Assembly: GCF_017255295.1 (NCBI RefSeq)
Contig: NZ_JAFKDE010000011.1
Span: 62,001-126,000 of the forward strand
From: Nitratireductor aquimarinus
GTDB taxonomy: Bacteria; Pseudomonadota; Alphaproteobacteria; Rhizobiales; Rhizobiaceae
DNA: 64,000 bases
Reading direction: 5' to 3'
Shown here: piece by piece, positions 25,974-34,334 of the stretch
Numbering within the stretch: the first letter of the stretch is position 1
How the letters are laid out: each line of letters opens with the position of its first letter
Program-made: the position numbers and the translations under genes
Notes under the pieces: model-generated
What the model was told of the DNA's origin: nothing
Databases searched by the model: none
The model's input: only the letters and a program-made list of their open reading frames with translations

Positions 25974-26555
25974 CTAGTCTTTCGTTGAGGTTTGAACGGG
26001 AAGTCGGTCAAGCCACGCCTCCAGCGCGGAGACTTCCGCCCTGAGGAATGCCTCATCCTTGAGGGCGGAGACCATCACTGCGATGCCTTGCGAGCGGGCG
26101 AGAACATGCAACGCCAGAGCATCGGCATCGTCCTTATGCCCGAGCGCGCTGAACTGATCCGCAAGCCAGTCGCGAAACAGGCCGAAAATCTCTGCGGCGC
26201 GCGATTCTGCGATGTGATCCAGCTTGGCCAACTCGGTCGTTAGCGTCCCGACCGGGCATCCGAATGCCATGATCTTGGTCCGATTGGTGATGAGGATACG
26301 GATGAAAGACCGTATTCGGTCTTTCGGTGCGGCATCCGTTTCCCAGGACTCGAGCAGTGTCTGTGTTGCTGCCAGGCGACGGTCAATGACCGCGTCGAGA
26401 ATATCGTCCTTGGATTTGAAGTGGTGGTAGAAATTGCCGCGGGAGATGCCGACCGCTCCCGCAATGTCCGCAAAGGATGTCGCCTCGAAACCTGCTTCGT
26501 AGAACAGCGCATCGGCCTTTTCTTCGATACGTTTGCGAGTGGCTGATCGTGACAT
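25974..26555 (-). CDS. TetR/AcrR-family transcriptional regulator
   Basis: Repressor of 193 residues. The N-terminal helix-turn-helix (FADIAGAVGISRGNFYHHFK, about residues 27-46) is a clear TetR domain; the C-terminal part is a helical ligand domain with a TetR_C-like GCPVGTLTTEL segment. A perfect palindrome lies 30 bases upstream of the start. It is followed by the YciI gene 6 bases away. The two VOC genes nearby suggest a response to a reactive small molecule, but the ligand is unknown. Confidence 0.88.
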   Translation of the reverse strand: MSRSATRKRIEEKADALFYEAGFEATSFADIAGAVGISRGNFYHHFKSKDDILDAVIDRRLAATQTLLESWETDAAPKDRIRSFIRILITNRTKIMAFGCPVGTLTTELAKLDHIAESRAAEIFGLFRDWLADQFSALGHKDDADALALHVLARSQGIAVMVSALKDEAFLRAEVSALEAWLDRLPVQTSTKD

Positions 26556-26584
26556 GGAGGCCCCTGAAGAGTCGCTGTAGTCAA

Positions 26585-26606
26585 GATTAGGACGAGCGTC
26601 CTAATC
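26585..26606. promoter_or_regulatory. TetR operator (perfect palindrome)
   Basis: GATTAGGACG (26585-26594), two central bases, and its exact complement (26597-26606). The form, a TAGGACG half-site repeated head to head, is typical of operators of AcrR-type TetR regulators. It sits between the tetR gene (start 26555) and the VOC gene (start 26836), so it can control the repressor itself and possibly the divergent gene. Confidence 0.75.
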
Positions 26607-26835
26607 TGTCAAGCGCGAACTCCGAAAGCGGCTGTCATGCATCGCGCAGCATTCGGTAGCATGGGCTCAGAGCGGTCGCCGGGGCCGTACACCAGCAATC
26701 CGAATGGCTGCTGTCAAAATGGCGGGTTGGAGCCCGGAGTGCGTGATGCTGCGCAGCCGCTGAATGTCGGCTTTCTTCAAGACCGCCGTCCCATCGCGGC
26801 CTATCGTTGTGGTCGCATTGTTGGAGACACCTCAC

Positions 26836-27225
26836 ATGATCTTTCGCTACACGATTCTCTACGTGGATGACGTCTCGTCGTCGCTCGACTTCTTCGTAAA
26901 GGCTTTTGGGTTCGAACGCGGCTTCCTTCACGAAAGCGGCGATTACGGCGAGTTGCTAACAGGGGAAACCAAACTGGCTTTCTCCTCAAGAACCCTCATG
27001 CGTCAGTTGGACAAGGACCCGGCGCTGCCGAGACCGGACGCCCCGACGTTCGAGATAGCATTCGAGACGGAGGATGTGGCTGGCACCCTGCAAAGGGCGC
27101 TCGACGCGGGGGCCACGCTCATTCAGGACGCGCGCGATGAACCATGGGGGCAGACAACGTCATACGTGGCGGACCCGAATGGGTATCTGATCGAAATCTG
27201 CACAGCAGTACAGTTGCCGGGTTGA
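26836..27225 (+). CDS. VOC-family protein
   Basis: Protein of 129 residues with the vicinal-oxygen-chelate fold: ILYVDDVSSSLDFFVKAFGFE at the start and SYVADPNGYLIEI near the end, whose glutamate is a usual metal ligand. It is likely a small metal-dependent lyase/dioxygenase-like enzyme or a binding protein. The start at ATG 26836 begins at the conserved N-terminus. A DUF1801 gene follows 4 bases later, so the two are co-transcribed. It diverges from the tetR-yciI pair. Confidence 0.83.
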   Translation: MIFRYTILYVDDVSSSLDFFVKAFGFERGFLHESGDYGELLTGETKLAFSSRTLMRQLDKDPALPRPDAPTFEIAFETEDVAGTLQRALDAGATLIQDARDEPWGQTTSYVADPNGYLIEICTAVQLPG

Positions 27226-27229
27226 GGCC

Positions 27230-27568
27230 ATGATGGAGGAGTCAGAGAAAGCCAAAATTGTCGCTCAGTTGAAAGCTGTTGTCGCAACGGTCGAGCCGGA
27301 GGCGGCCTTTGTCGCGAAATATGGGGGAACCATGGTCGAGAGCGTTCCCGGGCAGCCCAAATCGCAGTTCTGCGGGATTTTCGCCTACAAGGACCACGTT
27401 TCCCTAGAGTTCACCAACGGCGCGCAGCTGGCTGATCCGGAAAAGGTGCTAGAAGGCGGCGGAAAGCACCGGCGTCACATCAAGCTCGCCAGCCTCGCCG
27501 ACATCGTGGACAAGCGATGCGGGCATTTCCTACGTCAGGCCCGCGATCTCCAAGCCGATTTCCAATGA
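27230..27568 (+). CDS. DUF1801 (YdhG-like) protein
   Basis: Protein of 112 residues. FAYKDHVSLEFTNGAQLADP and EGGGKHRRHIKL form the DUF1801 core, a YdhG/iron-chaperone-like fold of unclear function. It lies 4 bases after the VOC gene. Its last 39 bases overlap the end of the AraC-type gene on the other strand, so the two genes are read towards each other. Confidence 0.78.
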   Translation: MMEESEKAKIVAQLKAVVATVEPEAAFVAKYGGTMVESVPGQPKSQFCGIFAYKDHVSLEFTNGAQLADPEKVLEGGGKHRRHIKLASLADIVDKRCGHFLRQARDLQADFQ

Positions 27569-28222
27569 CCAGTTGCCAAGCCCGGGTTGCGCCAGATCGG
27601 CAATCGCAGCAGGGTTCCGGCGGAGTTGGACGGGCGTCCAGCCGAACCACCGCACGAACTCTCGCGTCATGTGGGCCTGGTCGCTATAGCCGTAGTGCGC
27701 CGCGATCTCGGCAAGCGGAACACGACATGGCAGGGCCTGAACCGCCCGCCGGGCCCGACCCAGCTGACGCCAGAAGGCCGGGGTTGGAAGCGACAGGTGC
27801 CTGAACCGACGTTGCAGGGTTCTTTCCGATACGCCCTGTTGCCGGGCCAGGCGATGAACGCTGTTGCCCGGCAAGCAAAGGGCATCGATGATTTCCGAAA
27901 TCTCTTGGTCATGCCGCGTGAGGGCTTCGATCTCTGTATCAAGGTTCGACACGTCACGGTCCGCGATCTCGAATTCGGCAAGGTCTAGCGTGGTGCCAGG
28001 CCGCAGCCGATATCCAGTCAGGCAGGTTCCTGCGTCGAGCCTGACCAACCTTGGCGCGAAGTCCCAGTCAGTGACTAGAAGAACCTCGCTTCCCGCCCTG
28101 CCGCAGGACAAGACAAGCAGATCGACACAACCATCTGGAAGAACCACCGAGACTTCGTTGGCCCCGACTGCGTAGGTCCAGCGATGAACGCAGGGGGAGG
28201 TAGCTTGGGTCAATGCGGGCAT
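27530..28222 (-). CDS. AraC-family transcriptional regulator
   Basis: Regulator of 230 residues. The N-terminal half resembles the DUF6597 sensor module seen in many AraC proteins (VLPDGCVDLLV near residue 28). The C-terminal half has two helix-turn-helix units: QQGVSERTLQRRFR and EIAAHYGYSDQAHMTREFVR, followed by FGWTPVQLRR. I place the start at ATG 28222; a TTG three codons upstream is possible. It overlaps the end of the DUF1801 gene convergently. Targets unknown. Confidence 0.85.
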   Translation of the reverse strand: MPALTQATSPCVHRWTYAVGANEVSVVLPDGCVDLLVLSCGRAGSEVLLVTDWDFAPRLVRLDAGTCLTGYRLRPGTTLDLAEFEIADRDVSNLDTEIEALTRHDQEISEIIDALCLPGNSVHRLARQQGVSERTLQRRFRHLSLPTPAFWRQLGRARRAVQALPCRVPLAEIAAHYGYSDQAHMTREFVRWFGWTPVQLRRNPAAIADLAQPGLGNWSLEIGLEIAGLT

Positions 28223-28334
28223 GACAGTCAAAGTAAACGAATAGCTGCCGTTGATCCAGAGCGAAGCAACGGCTGGCTCGTCCGCATGACAGTCATTGGG
28301 GGCTGCTGGCAGGTGGCTTTGTCACGAATGCCCG

Positions 28335-28493
28335 CTATTTGACCTCGCGGAAAATCGTTGAACGATGCCGGTCGAGTTTCGCGGCGTTGTGGTCAACGCT
28401 AATGCCGGCTATCCGCCAGCGGGCAATCTTGCGGCGTTCATCCACGCCAATCTGTGAGTAGGTGCGTTTCATGGGGGGCGAGAGATAAGTCAT
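28335..28493 (-). pseudogene. IS30-family transposase remnant (N-terminal fragment)
   Basis: The frame encodes MKRTYSQIGVDERRKIARWR and RHRSTIFREVK, the N-terminal helix-turn-helix of IS30-type transposases, then stops at about 50 residues of the normal 320-380. The DDE catalytic domain is absent, so the fragment cannot move. It lies beside a 7-bp tandem repeat. The remaining sequence between 28223 and 28604 shows no other gene. Confidence 0.7.
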
Positions 28494-28504
28494 TGTTATC
28501 TCCT

Positions 28505-28539
28505 GCAAGTCGCAAGTCGCAAGTCGCAAGTCGCAAGTC
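28505..28539. repeat. Tandem repeat (GCAAGTC)x5
   Basis: Five perfect copies of the heptamer GCAAGTC, followed by a partial copy GCAC. The stretch lies between the IS30 remnant and the end of the DUF5368 gene. Perfect short repeats of this kind can change copy number by slippage. Confidence 0.95.
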
Positions 28540-28604
28540 GCACTTCAAGATAGGACTCACCCTGCTATATCAAATGATCGCATAACATACATTATGGAAC
28601 CAAT

Positions 28605-28964
28605 CTAACCCTCCGAGCGCTCCGGCGGTGCGATGAGTGAACCGGCGGTGTAGACGAGGATCGAAAGTCCCACCGCGCCCAGCGCCGCGATGCCGAGGAA
28701 GATGATCACATCTATCGGCCCGCCGAGATCCGACAGGCTGGATTTCGTCACCCACAGCACCAGCGCCACCGCCGCCACCGCGCCGAACGGCATGGAAAGC
28801 TGCGCCCACAGGAACTTCTTCATGGAAACCGAGCGGTCGCGGATCAGCACATAGATATAGGCCAGCGTGATCACCACGGCCGCCACAACCAGAAACCAGA
28901 ACAGACCGCGTCCGAACATTTCTTCGAACACCGCGATCATCGTGCCAAATGTAAGGTCTTTCAT
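28605..28964 (-). CDS. DUF5368-type small membrane protein
   Basis: Protein of 119 residues with three probable membrane segments (about residues 21-42, 58-74, 85-108) and a short charged tail. The sequence matches the DUF5368 type as I know it. It follows the SQR-like flavoprotein gene by 12 bases on the same strand, so it is probably a membrane partner or quinone-site subunit of that enzyme; this is inference. No catalytic residues can be named. Confidence 0.68.
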   Translation of the reverse strand: MKDLTFGTMIAVFEEMFGRGLFWFLVVAAVVITLAYIYVLIRDRSVSMKKFLWAQLSMPFGAVAAVALVLWVTKSSLSDLGGPIDVIIFLGIAALGAVGLSILVYTAGSLIAPPERSEG

Positions 28965-28976
28965 GATCCTGTCCTC

Positions 28977-30269
28977 TCAGGCTTCGCCGCGCAGCATCGC
29001 GTTGTAGGTCGGCTTGAGCGCCAGCTCCTTCATCAGCCAGCTGATCCATAATTCTTCCAGCGGCGCGATGATGCCCGGGAAGGATGGAACGAGATTGTTC
29101 TGATAGTCGAACTCGACCAGCATCGCCCGGCCTACGCGGGTGATCATCGGGCATGAGGTGTAACCATTGTAGCTTGCCGTGCCTTCGCTCCCCGCAATGG
29201 CCGCCACCAGATGATCTTCTACCACCGGCACCTGCCATTTCACGCTGGCTGCGGTCTTTCCCTTGGGCACGCCGGCCACATCGCCCAGCGCGAAAACATC
29301 GGGATAGCGCAGGTGGCGTAGCGTCTGCATGTCCACCTCGACCCAGCCCTGATCGGTCCATTTGTCCGCCCAGGAAAGGCCCGACTGGCGCACCACATCG
29401 GGCGCGCGCTGCGGCGGGATCACGTGGAGATAGTCGTAACCAAGCTCCTTCTCGCCCTCCGGCGTGTCGAAGGTGGCGATCCGGCGGCCGGCGTCCACAC
29501 GCTTCAGCACATGCGAGAGCGCCGGCGCGATGCCGCGATCCTGAAACAGCATGCGCACCTTCTCGGCCACGATGGGCACACCGAATAGCGCCTGCGAATT
29601 GTTGGCGTAGATGATCTCCGTCTTGCCGGCATTGCCGTTGGTTCTGGCAATGTCGTCGATGAGGAAGGTGTGCTTGAGCGGCGCGCCCGCGCATTTCATT
29701 TCGGTGGCGGGCCGTGTGAACACGCCGACACCGCCCTCCTCGGTGAATTTCGAGGCCGCGGCCCAGGTCCGCGCGGCATGGTCCGGTCCCGCATAAAGCG
29801 CGCCGATGCCGTTTTCGCCGACCATGTCGAGCGAGAACCCCTCGATGGCGTCGTGATCCAGAACCAGGCCCGGTGCCACAACGAGGAAATCATAGCGAAC
29901 CGTCTGGCCGCCGCTGGTCGTGACCGTGCGGGCTTCCGGGTCGATTTCCGTGGCGGCCTCGGCAATCCAGTCGATGCCGTCCGGCAGCCAGTGCGCCGTC
30001 GAGGAGACGACGTAATCTGCCGGTTTCAGCCCGGCTGCAACGAGGGAGAGCCCCGGCTGATAAAGATGCCGCTCGCTTGGATCGACGATGGTGATCTTCG
30101 CGCCATCAAGCCTGCGCACCAGGCGGTTGGCGAGCGATGTGCCGGCGGCCCCTGCGCCGATGATCACGATGGAAGCGGATGTTTTCACGGTCTGGGCCGG
30201 CGCGGTGTGGGCGGATGCGCCAAGAAGGGCGCCGGCGGCGGAAAGAGTGATGAACTGGCGTCTGTTCAA
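28977..30269 (-). CDS. Sulfide:quinone oxidoreductase-like FAD enzyme, exported
   Basis: Flavoprotein of 430 residues. The N-terminus MNRRQFITLSAAGALLG has the double arginine and hydrophobic core of a Tat-type signal. The FAD motif is GAGAAGTSLANRL near 37-49, and the second GALGD-type motif is FALGDVAG. Cysteines in EMKCAGAPLKH and GYTSCPMIT correspond to the redox cysteines of sulfide:quinone reductases. It probably oxidises sulfide or a persulfide and reduces quinone on the periplasmic face. The start is a TTG (30269) with GGGAGG 8 bases upstream. A small membrane protein gene follows; a perfect FNR box lies about 100 bases upstream. Confidence 0.78.
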   Translation of the reverse strand: MNRRQFITLSAAGALLGASAHTAPAQTVKTSASIVIIGAGAAGTSLANRLVRRLDGAKITIVDPSERHLYQPGLSLVAAGLKPADYVVSSTAHWLPDGIDWIAEAATEIDPEARTVTTSGGQTVRYDFLVVAPGLVLDHDAIEGFSLDMVGENGIGALYAGPDHAARTWAAASKFTEEGGVGVFTRPATEMKCAGAPLKHTFLIDDIARTNGNAGKTEIIYANNSQALFGVPIVAEKVRMLFQDRGIAPALSHVLKRVDAGRRIATFDTPEGEKELGYDYLHVIPPQRAPDVVRQSGLSWADKWTDQGWVEVDMQTLRHLRYPDVFALGDVAGVPKGKTAASVKWQVPVVEDHLVAAIAGSEGTASYNGYTSCPMITRVGRAMLVEFDYQNNLVPSFPGIIAPLEELWISWLMKELALKPTYNAMLRGEA

Positions 30270-30361
30270 GGTCAGAGCCTCCCTGCTTGTCGTGGCCTGC
30301 GGGATACTTCATCCGGAGCCACATTCATTATGATGGATAAGACAATAGACGGCTATTTTCC

Positions 30362-30375
30362 TTGATTAAGATCAA
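30362..30375. promoter_or_regulatory. FNR/FixK box
   Basis: TTGATTAAGATCAA matches TTGAT-N4-ATCAA without any deviation, the binding site of FNR, FnrN and FixK regulators of low-oxygen genes. It lies in the 244-base gap between the divergent SQR-like gene and the PNPOx-like gene and could control either or both. Confidence 0.8.
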
Positions 30376-30513
30376 GCGGGGTGATGCAATACTGTCGACG
30401 CGCAGATCTCGCATCCTGTCGACAGGAATGGAATGCCCTTGATCTGCATCAACGACTTTCAGTCGGTTTCGGCTGAAGGTCAGAGGCAATGGCAGCAGCA
30501 GGAAACAGGCTCG

Positions 30514-30963
30514 ATGATCATTCGCTCCCTGACAGAAGAAGAATGCGTCGCGGTGCTGGATCGCAACCGGCTTGGCCGGCTTGCCTGCGCCCGGGATGGC
30601 GAGCCCTATCTGGCGACGATCCACTATGTGCATGCGCAGGGCAGCCTTTATGCCTTCTCGCTTCCCGGTCGCAAGATCGATTTCATGCGCGCCAATCCGC
30701 GTGTTTCGATGCTGATTGAGGAGAAGGACGAGAAGGGCTGGCGCAGCGTGGTCGTCAATGGCCGTTTCGAGGAACTGCCAAACGAGATCGGCCACAAGAA
30801 GCAGCGTGAGCAGGCGTGGCAATTGCTGAGCCAGCACGAAAACTGGTGGCTGCCTGGCGGCCTGAAGCCGGTTCTTCCCGTCACGACGAAACAGCCGCAC
30901 CTGTTCTTCCGCATTGCGGTCGAGGAAATGTCGGGCCGGCTGGCCGACCGTGAGGCGGAATAG
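30514..30963 (+). CDS. Pyridoxamine-5'-phosphate-oxidase-fold protein
   Basis: Protein of 149 residues of the PNPOx-like split-barrel flavin-binding group. Typical segments are LTEEECVAVLDRNRLGRLAC, ATIHYVHAQGSLYAFSLPGRK and the WWLPGGLKP stretch. Relatives of this size bind FMN, F420 or haem; the exact reaction is not known and true PNPOx activity is unlikely. The start is set at ATG 30514, where the conserved part begins. A perfect FNR box lies upstream and a universal stress protein gene downstream, which suggests a role under low oxygen. Confidence 0.78.
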   Translation: MIIRSLTEEECVAVLDRNRLGRLACARDGEPYLATIHYVHAQGSLYAFSLPGRKIDFMRANPRVSMLIEEKDEKGWRSVVVNGRFEELPNEIGHKKQREQAWQLLSQHENWWLPGGLKPVLPVTTKQPHLFFRIAVEEMSGRLADREAE

Positions 30964-31059
30964 AGCCATGGCGCAGCCTTCCGCCTTGATCCAGAACAAG
31001 GCGGATGGGCCGGACAGGGAGCATACTTGATTGCATTCAACGGTTTTGGGAGAGCGACG

Positions 31060-31896
31060 ATGTCTTACAAGACAATACTCTGTGTGATCTCTGCCAGTCA
31101 GGGCGACAATGACCTGAAGCAGGCGCTGACGCTTTGCGAGCAGAACGAGTCTCATCTGGCCGTTCAGGTGCTCGGCATCGCCGCTCCACCGCCGGTTGGC
31201 ACCTATGCCGCCACCGTTTCGGAAACCTGGGCCGTCGAGCGCCAGGCTGATATCGAGCGCCTCAGCCAGCGGGTGAAAGAGGTCAATGATATCATCGCCA
31301 GGGCGCAGGTTTCGGCGGATGTCGACAGTGTTTTCGTGGAGCGGACCGTGGTGGACGATGTGGTCGGCCGCCGGGCGCGCTATGCGGATCTCGCCGTCAT
31401 TGGAGCGGATCTCAGAAACAACGAGGATCTGCGCGGCCCGGTGCTGAACGGCCTGTTCTTCCATGCCCAGATTCCCGCCATGATCTTCCCGGACGACAGG
31501 CCCATGGCGCTTGTCGCGAGCAACATCATGATTGCCTGGGATTGCCGTCTGGAGGCGTCGCGGGCCGTGCATGAGGCAAGGCCCCTGCTCGCGGCTGCCG
31601 GCAATGTCCATGTGGTGATGATCGACCCCGAGGCCGGCGAGCGCGCGGATGGCGAAGAACCGGGCGCGGACCTCGCGACTTATCTGGCCCGCCTGGGTGC
31701 GAAAGTGACCGTGGAGCGCGTCACCAGCTCCGGCCGCAGCGTCGCCGATACGCTTCAGCGTCGCGCGCAGGACATGCAGGCCGATCTTGTGGTCATGGGC
31801 GCTTACGGGCATTCGCGGCTGCGCGAACGCATTTTCGGCGGCGTCACGCGGTCGATGATCGAAGAACCGGCAGTGCCGGTCTTCATGGCGCGCTGA
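31060..31896 (+). CDS. Tandem universal stress protein (UspA family)
   Basis: Protein of 278 residues made of two Usp domains. The second ends with GAYGHSRLRERIFGG, the G-x2-G-x9-G motif that binds ATP; the first lacks a complete copy. Such proteins protect cells under stress or oxygen limitation. The start is ATG 31060 with GGGAGAG before it; an upstream TTG is in frame but unlikely. It follows the PNPOx-like gene by 96 bases and probably belongs to the same FNR-controlled unit. Confidence 0.85.
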   Translation: MSYKTILCVISASQGDNDLKQALTLCEQNESHLAVQVLGIAAPPPVGTYAATVSETWAVERQADIERLSQRVKEVNDIIARAQVSADVDSVFVERTVVDDVVGRRARYADLAVIGADLRNNEDLRGPVLNGLFFHAQIPAMIFPDDRPMALVASNIMIAWDCRLEASRAVHEARPLLAAAGNVHVVMIDPEAGERADGEEPGADLATYLARLGAKVTVERVTSSGRSVADTLQRRAQDMQADLVVMGAYGHSRLRERIFGGVTRSMIEEPAVPVFMAR

Positions 31897-31967
31897 GCGC
31901 GGGGCACGCTGAATGGGGGCACGCTGAACGAGAGGCGCGCCAAACCGACGAAAGGGAAACGTCTGCA

Positions 31968-32273
31968 ATGTCGATCACACCCGAACAGTGCCGCGCGGCG
32001 CGGGCCATGACCCGCGTTTCCAGAGAGGTGCTGGCCAATGCCGCGAATGTGCCGATCTTCGTGATCGAGCAATATGAGCAGATGCTGTCGGAACCGGATG
32101 ATGCGCAGCTTGAAAGCATCGAGACGGCGCTTGAGACGCTTGGCGCGGAATTCATCGATGAAGACAGATATGGCGGCGCAGGTGTGCGCCTTCGGTTCGA
32201 TGCGACCCTTTCCAGAAGCATGTCCGACTGGGAGAGCGAAGGCGGCCGCGCCGCCGACAATGATGTGCCCTGA
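31968..32273 (+). CDS. Small XRE-type helix-turn-helix protein
   Basis: Protein of 101 residues beginning SITPEQCRAARAMTRVSREV, the opening of a family of short rhizobial XRE-like regulators, followed by NVPIFVIEQYEQ where the recognition helix is expected and a segment GVRLRFDA near residue 66. It lies 71 bases after the Usp gene in the same direction and ends 9 bases before the converging lysR gene. DNA binding is inferred from the fold; targets unknown. Confidence 0.72.
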   Translation: MSITPEQCRAARAMTRVSREVLANAANVPIFVIEQYEQMLSEPDDAQLESIETALETLGAEFIDEDRYGGAGVRLRFDATLSRSMSDWESEGGRAADNDVP

Positions 32274-32282
32274 GGGCCTTCT

Positions 32283-33191
32283 TCAGGAGAGAACGCCCTG
32301 CTCGCGCAGCATACCGATCTCGGCGCGGATCGTGTCGATGAAGGCGTTTTCGATGCGGCTCAGCGGGCGGTCTTCGTGATGGAAGATCGCCATTTCCCAT
32401 GGGATGGAGGGCTTTAGCGGCCGCTCGATCACATCGTCGCCCGAAGGCAGAAGACTGCTGAACGGATCGACGATGGCAATGCCGACGCCACGCCGCACGA
32501 GGCCGTGCACCGCGCGCAGGGTGCGCGCCTCCGCCGCGATCTGGCGCTGCGCGCCGGCGGTCTGCATCATGTAGTCGACGCGGGTGCGCAGCGGGCTGCC
32601 GATGGCCAGTTCGACAAACACTTCGCGCCGCAAATCTTCAATCTGCACCACATCCCTGCCCGCCAGCCTGTGCCCTTTCGGGATCAGGCAGCGCGCCTCG
32701 CAGGCCCCCAGGTTAATCAGGCTCGCGCCATAGGGGCTCGCATCCAGCGTGATGCCGACGCCCAGATCGCAGCTTCCCTCGTTGAACATGCGCAGAAGCT
32801 CTTCAAGGCCCGTATCGACGATCTTCACCGCCACGTCCGGGTGCGTCTGTTTGAAGCGCGCCACCACATCCAGCAGGAACGTGTCCACATAGATCGGCTG
32901 TGCAGCCACCACGATGCGCCCCACCTGCCGGTTGGCGATGGCGCGCGCTTCGCGCTCAAGCTCCTGAAACGCGGTCAGTGAACGCGAGACATTTGTGTGG
33001 AACAGGATCGCCTCATGGGTCGGCATGAGCTGGTTGCGTTTGCGCACGAACAGGGGAAAGCCAATCGTCTCCTCCAACTGGCCGAGAAGGCGGCTCACCA
33101 TGGGCTGGCTGATCTTCAGCGCCGCAGCCGCGCGCGTTGCGGAACCATGGCTCATGAAGGCGTCGAACGCCTCGAGCTGCTTCAGGTTCAT
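32283..33191 (-). CDS. LysR-family transcriptional regulator
   Basis: Regulator of 302 residues. The N-terminal winged helix (LEAFDAFMSHGSATRAAAAL, ISQPMVSRLLGQLEE) is followed by a periplasmic-binding-like effector domain (GRIVVAAQPIYVDTFL near residue 92). It is divergent from a TTT transporter gene cluster with 137 bases between; a perfect palindrome lies just upstream of its start. It therefore probably activates tctC-tctB-tctA and the M20 gene in response to their substrate, as is usual for LysR-TTT pairs. Confidence 0.88.
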   Translation of the reverse strand: MNLKQLEAFDAFMSHGSATRAAAALKISQPMVSRLLGQLEETIGFPLFVRKRNQLMPTHEAILFHTNVSRSLTAFQELEREARAIANRQVGRIVVAAQPIYVDTFLLDVVARFKQTHPDVAVKIVDTGLEELLRMFNEGSCDLGVGITLDASPYGASLINLGACEARCLIPKGHRLAGRDVVQIEDLRREVFVELAIGSPLRTRVDYMMQTAGAQRQIAAEARTLRAVHGLVRRGVGIAIVDPFSSLLPSGDDVIERPLKPSIPWEMAIFHHEDRPLSRIENAFIDTIRAEIGMLREQGVLS

Positions 33192-33210
33192 CTGCGCATC
33201 CTCAATAGTC

Positions 33211-33225
33211 ACTATTAATAATAGT
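33211..33225. promoter_or_regulatory. Palindrome in the lysR-tctC divergent promoter
   Basis: ACTATTAATAATAGT has perfect 6-bp arms around AAT, 19 bases upstream of the lysR start. Its position and AT-rich palindromic form fit the site where a LysR regulator represses itself and activates the divergent gene. Confidence 0.55.
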
Positions 33226-33328
33226 AATACTAACAGGCATAATTTGCGAAATAAAGCATACTGTGCAAAAAAAGCGTGCGCTCGGTCCATCCGGGCGAAT
33301 GGCTTCACTCTCCCAGGGAGGACCCTGC

Positions 33329-34306
33329 ATGAAATCTGTACTGAAAAACATTGTGGCTGCTGCCGCTCTCGTTCTCGCAGCCGGCACGGCGCACGCGGGC
33401 GATTATCCGGAAAAGGCCGTGACCATCGTTGCGCCTTATGGCGCAGGCGGCGCTTCGGACATGGCGGCGCGCGCATTGGCCGAGACCGCCCGTGATTATC
33501 TCGGCGACCAGCCGGTTGTCGTGGTCAACAAGCCGGGCAATGGCGGCATGATCGGCGCTCGTTTCGTTTCCGAGATCGAGCCGGACGGTTACACGCTTCT
33601 TCTCGCCCGCGTCGGCATGGCGCTCTACCCGGCGGTTCAGGAAAGCTCCCCGGTCGGTTGGGATGGCTACACCTTCCTCGGTTCGCTCGAAGCAACCCCG
33701 ATGATCCTCGCCGTGGCGGAAAACTCCCCCTACAAGTCGGCTGAAGAGCTCATCGCGGCGATGAAGGCCGAGCCGGGCGCCCTCACCTATGGCGCATCCG
33801 GCGCGACCGCCATTGACGGCTTCACCGTTCAGGCGCTGCTGGCCGACAATGAACTCGACCCGCTGACGGCAGCGACCCTCGTGCCCTACAAGGGCGGCGG
33901 CGCTCTCGCGACCGCGCTTCTGGGCGGCCATGTGGATTTCCTCGCCATCGCGGCCGGTTCGCTGATGCCGCATATCGAGTCCGGCAAGATGCGCGCTCTG
34001 ATGGTCTACGCACCGTCGCGCATGGACACGCTGCCTGACGTCCCGACCGCAGCCGAGCTCGGCTTCGACAAGGCTGGCCAGATCACCGGCTGGAGCGCAC
34101 TCTACGGCCCGAAGGATCTGCCGGAAGAGGTCGTGACCCGCTGGCAGGAAACCCTCAACAAGGTTGGCGAGGACGAGACCTGGCTTGAGCTGGCCAAGCG
34201 CCGCGGCTCCATCTCCACGGCTGGCAAGGAAGACATGCCTGCCTATGCCAAGTCGCAGTACGAGCTGTTCAACGGGCTCGCCCGCGAGTTCGGCTACATT
34301 CAGTAA
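33329..34306 (+). CDS. TTT transporter substrate-binding protein (TctC/Bug family)
   Basis: Periplasmic protein of 325 residues with a signal peptide (about 1-23, cleavage after AHA). The start of the mature chain, YPEKAVTIVAPYGAGGASD, and VVNKPGNGGMIGARFV are the usual Bug/TctC ligand-binding loops. It captures a carboxylate for the following TctB-TctA pair. GGGAGG precedes ATG 33329. It is the first gene of the operon controlled by the divergent LysR protein. The ligand is unknown; the M20 deacylase at the end of the operon hints at an N-acylated or amide-linked acid. Confidence 0.88.
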   Translation: MKSVLKNIVAAAALVLAAGTAHAGDYPEKAVTIVAPYGAGGASDMAARALAETARDYLGDQPVVVVNKPGNGGMIGARFVSEIEPDGYTLLLARVGMALYPAVQESSPVGWDGYTFLGSLEATPMILAVAENSPYKSAEELIAAMKAEPGALTYGASGATAIDGFTVQALLADNELDPLTAATLVPYKGGGALATALLGGHVDFLAIAAGSLMPHIESGKMRALMVYAPSRMDTLPDVPTAAELGFDKAGQITGWSALYGPKDLPEEVVTRWQETLNKVGEDETWLELAKRRGSISTAGKEDMPAYAKSQYELFNGLAREFGYIQ

Positions 34307-34334
34307 GCCAACTTAAGAACCAGGAGGACGCGGC

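Noticed and set aside
28505-28539. CRISPR-like array
   Set aside because: The heptamers are contiguous without spacers, and no cas gene is near.
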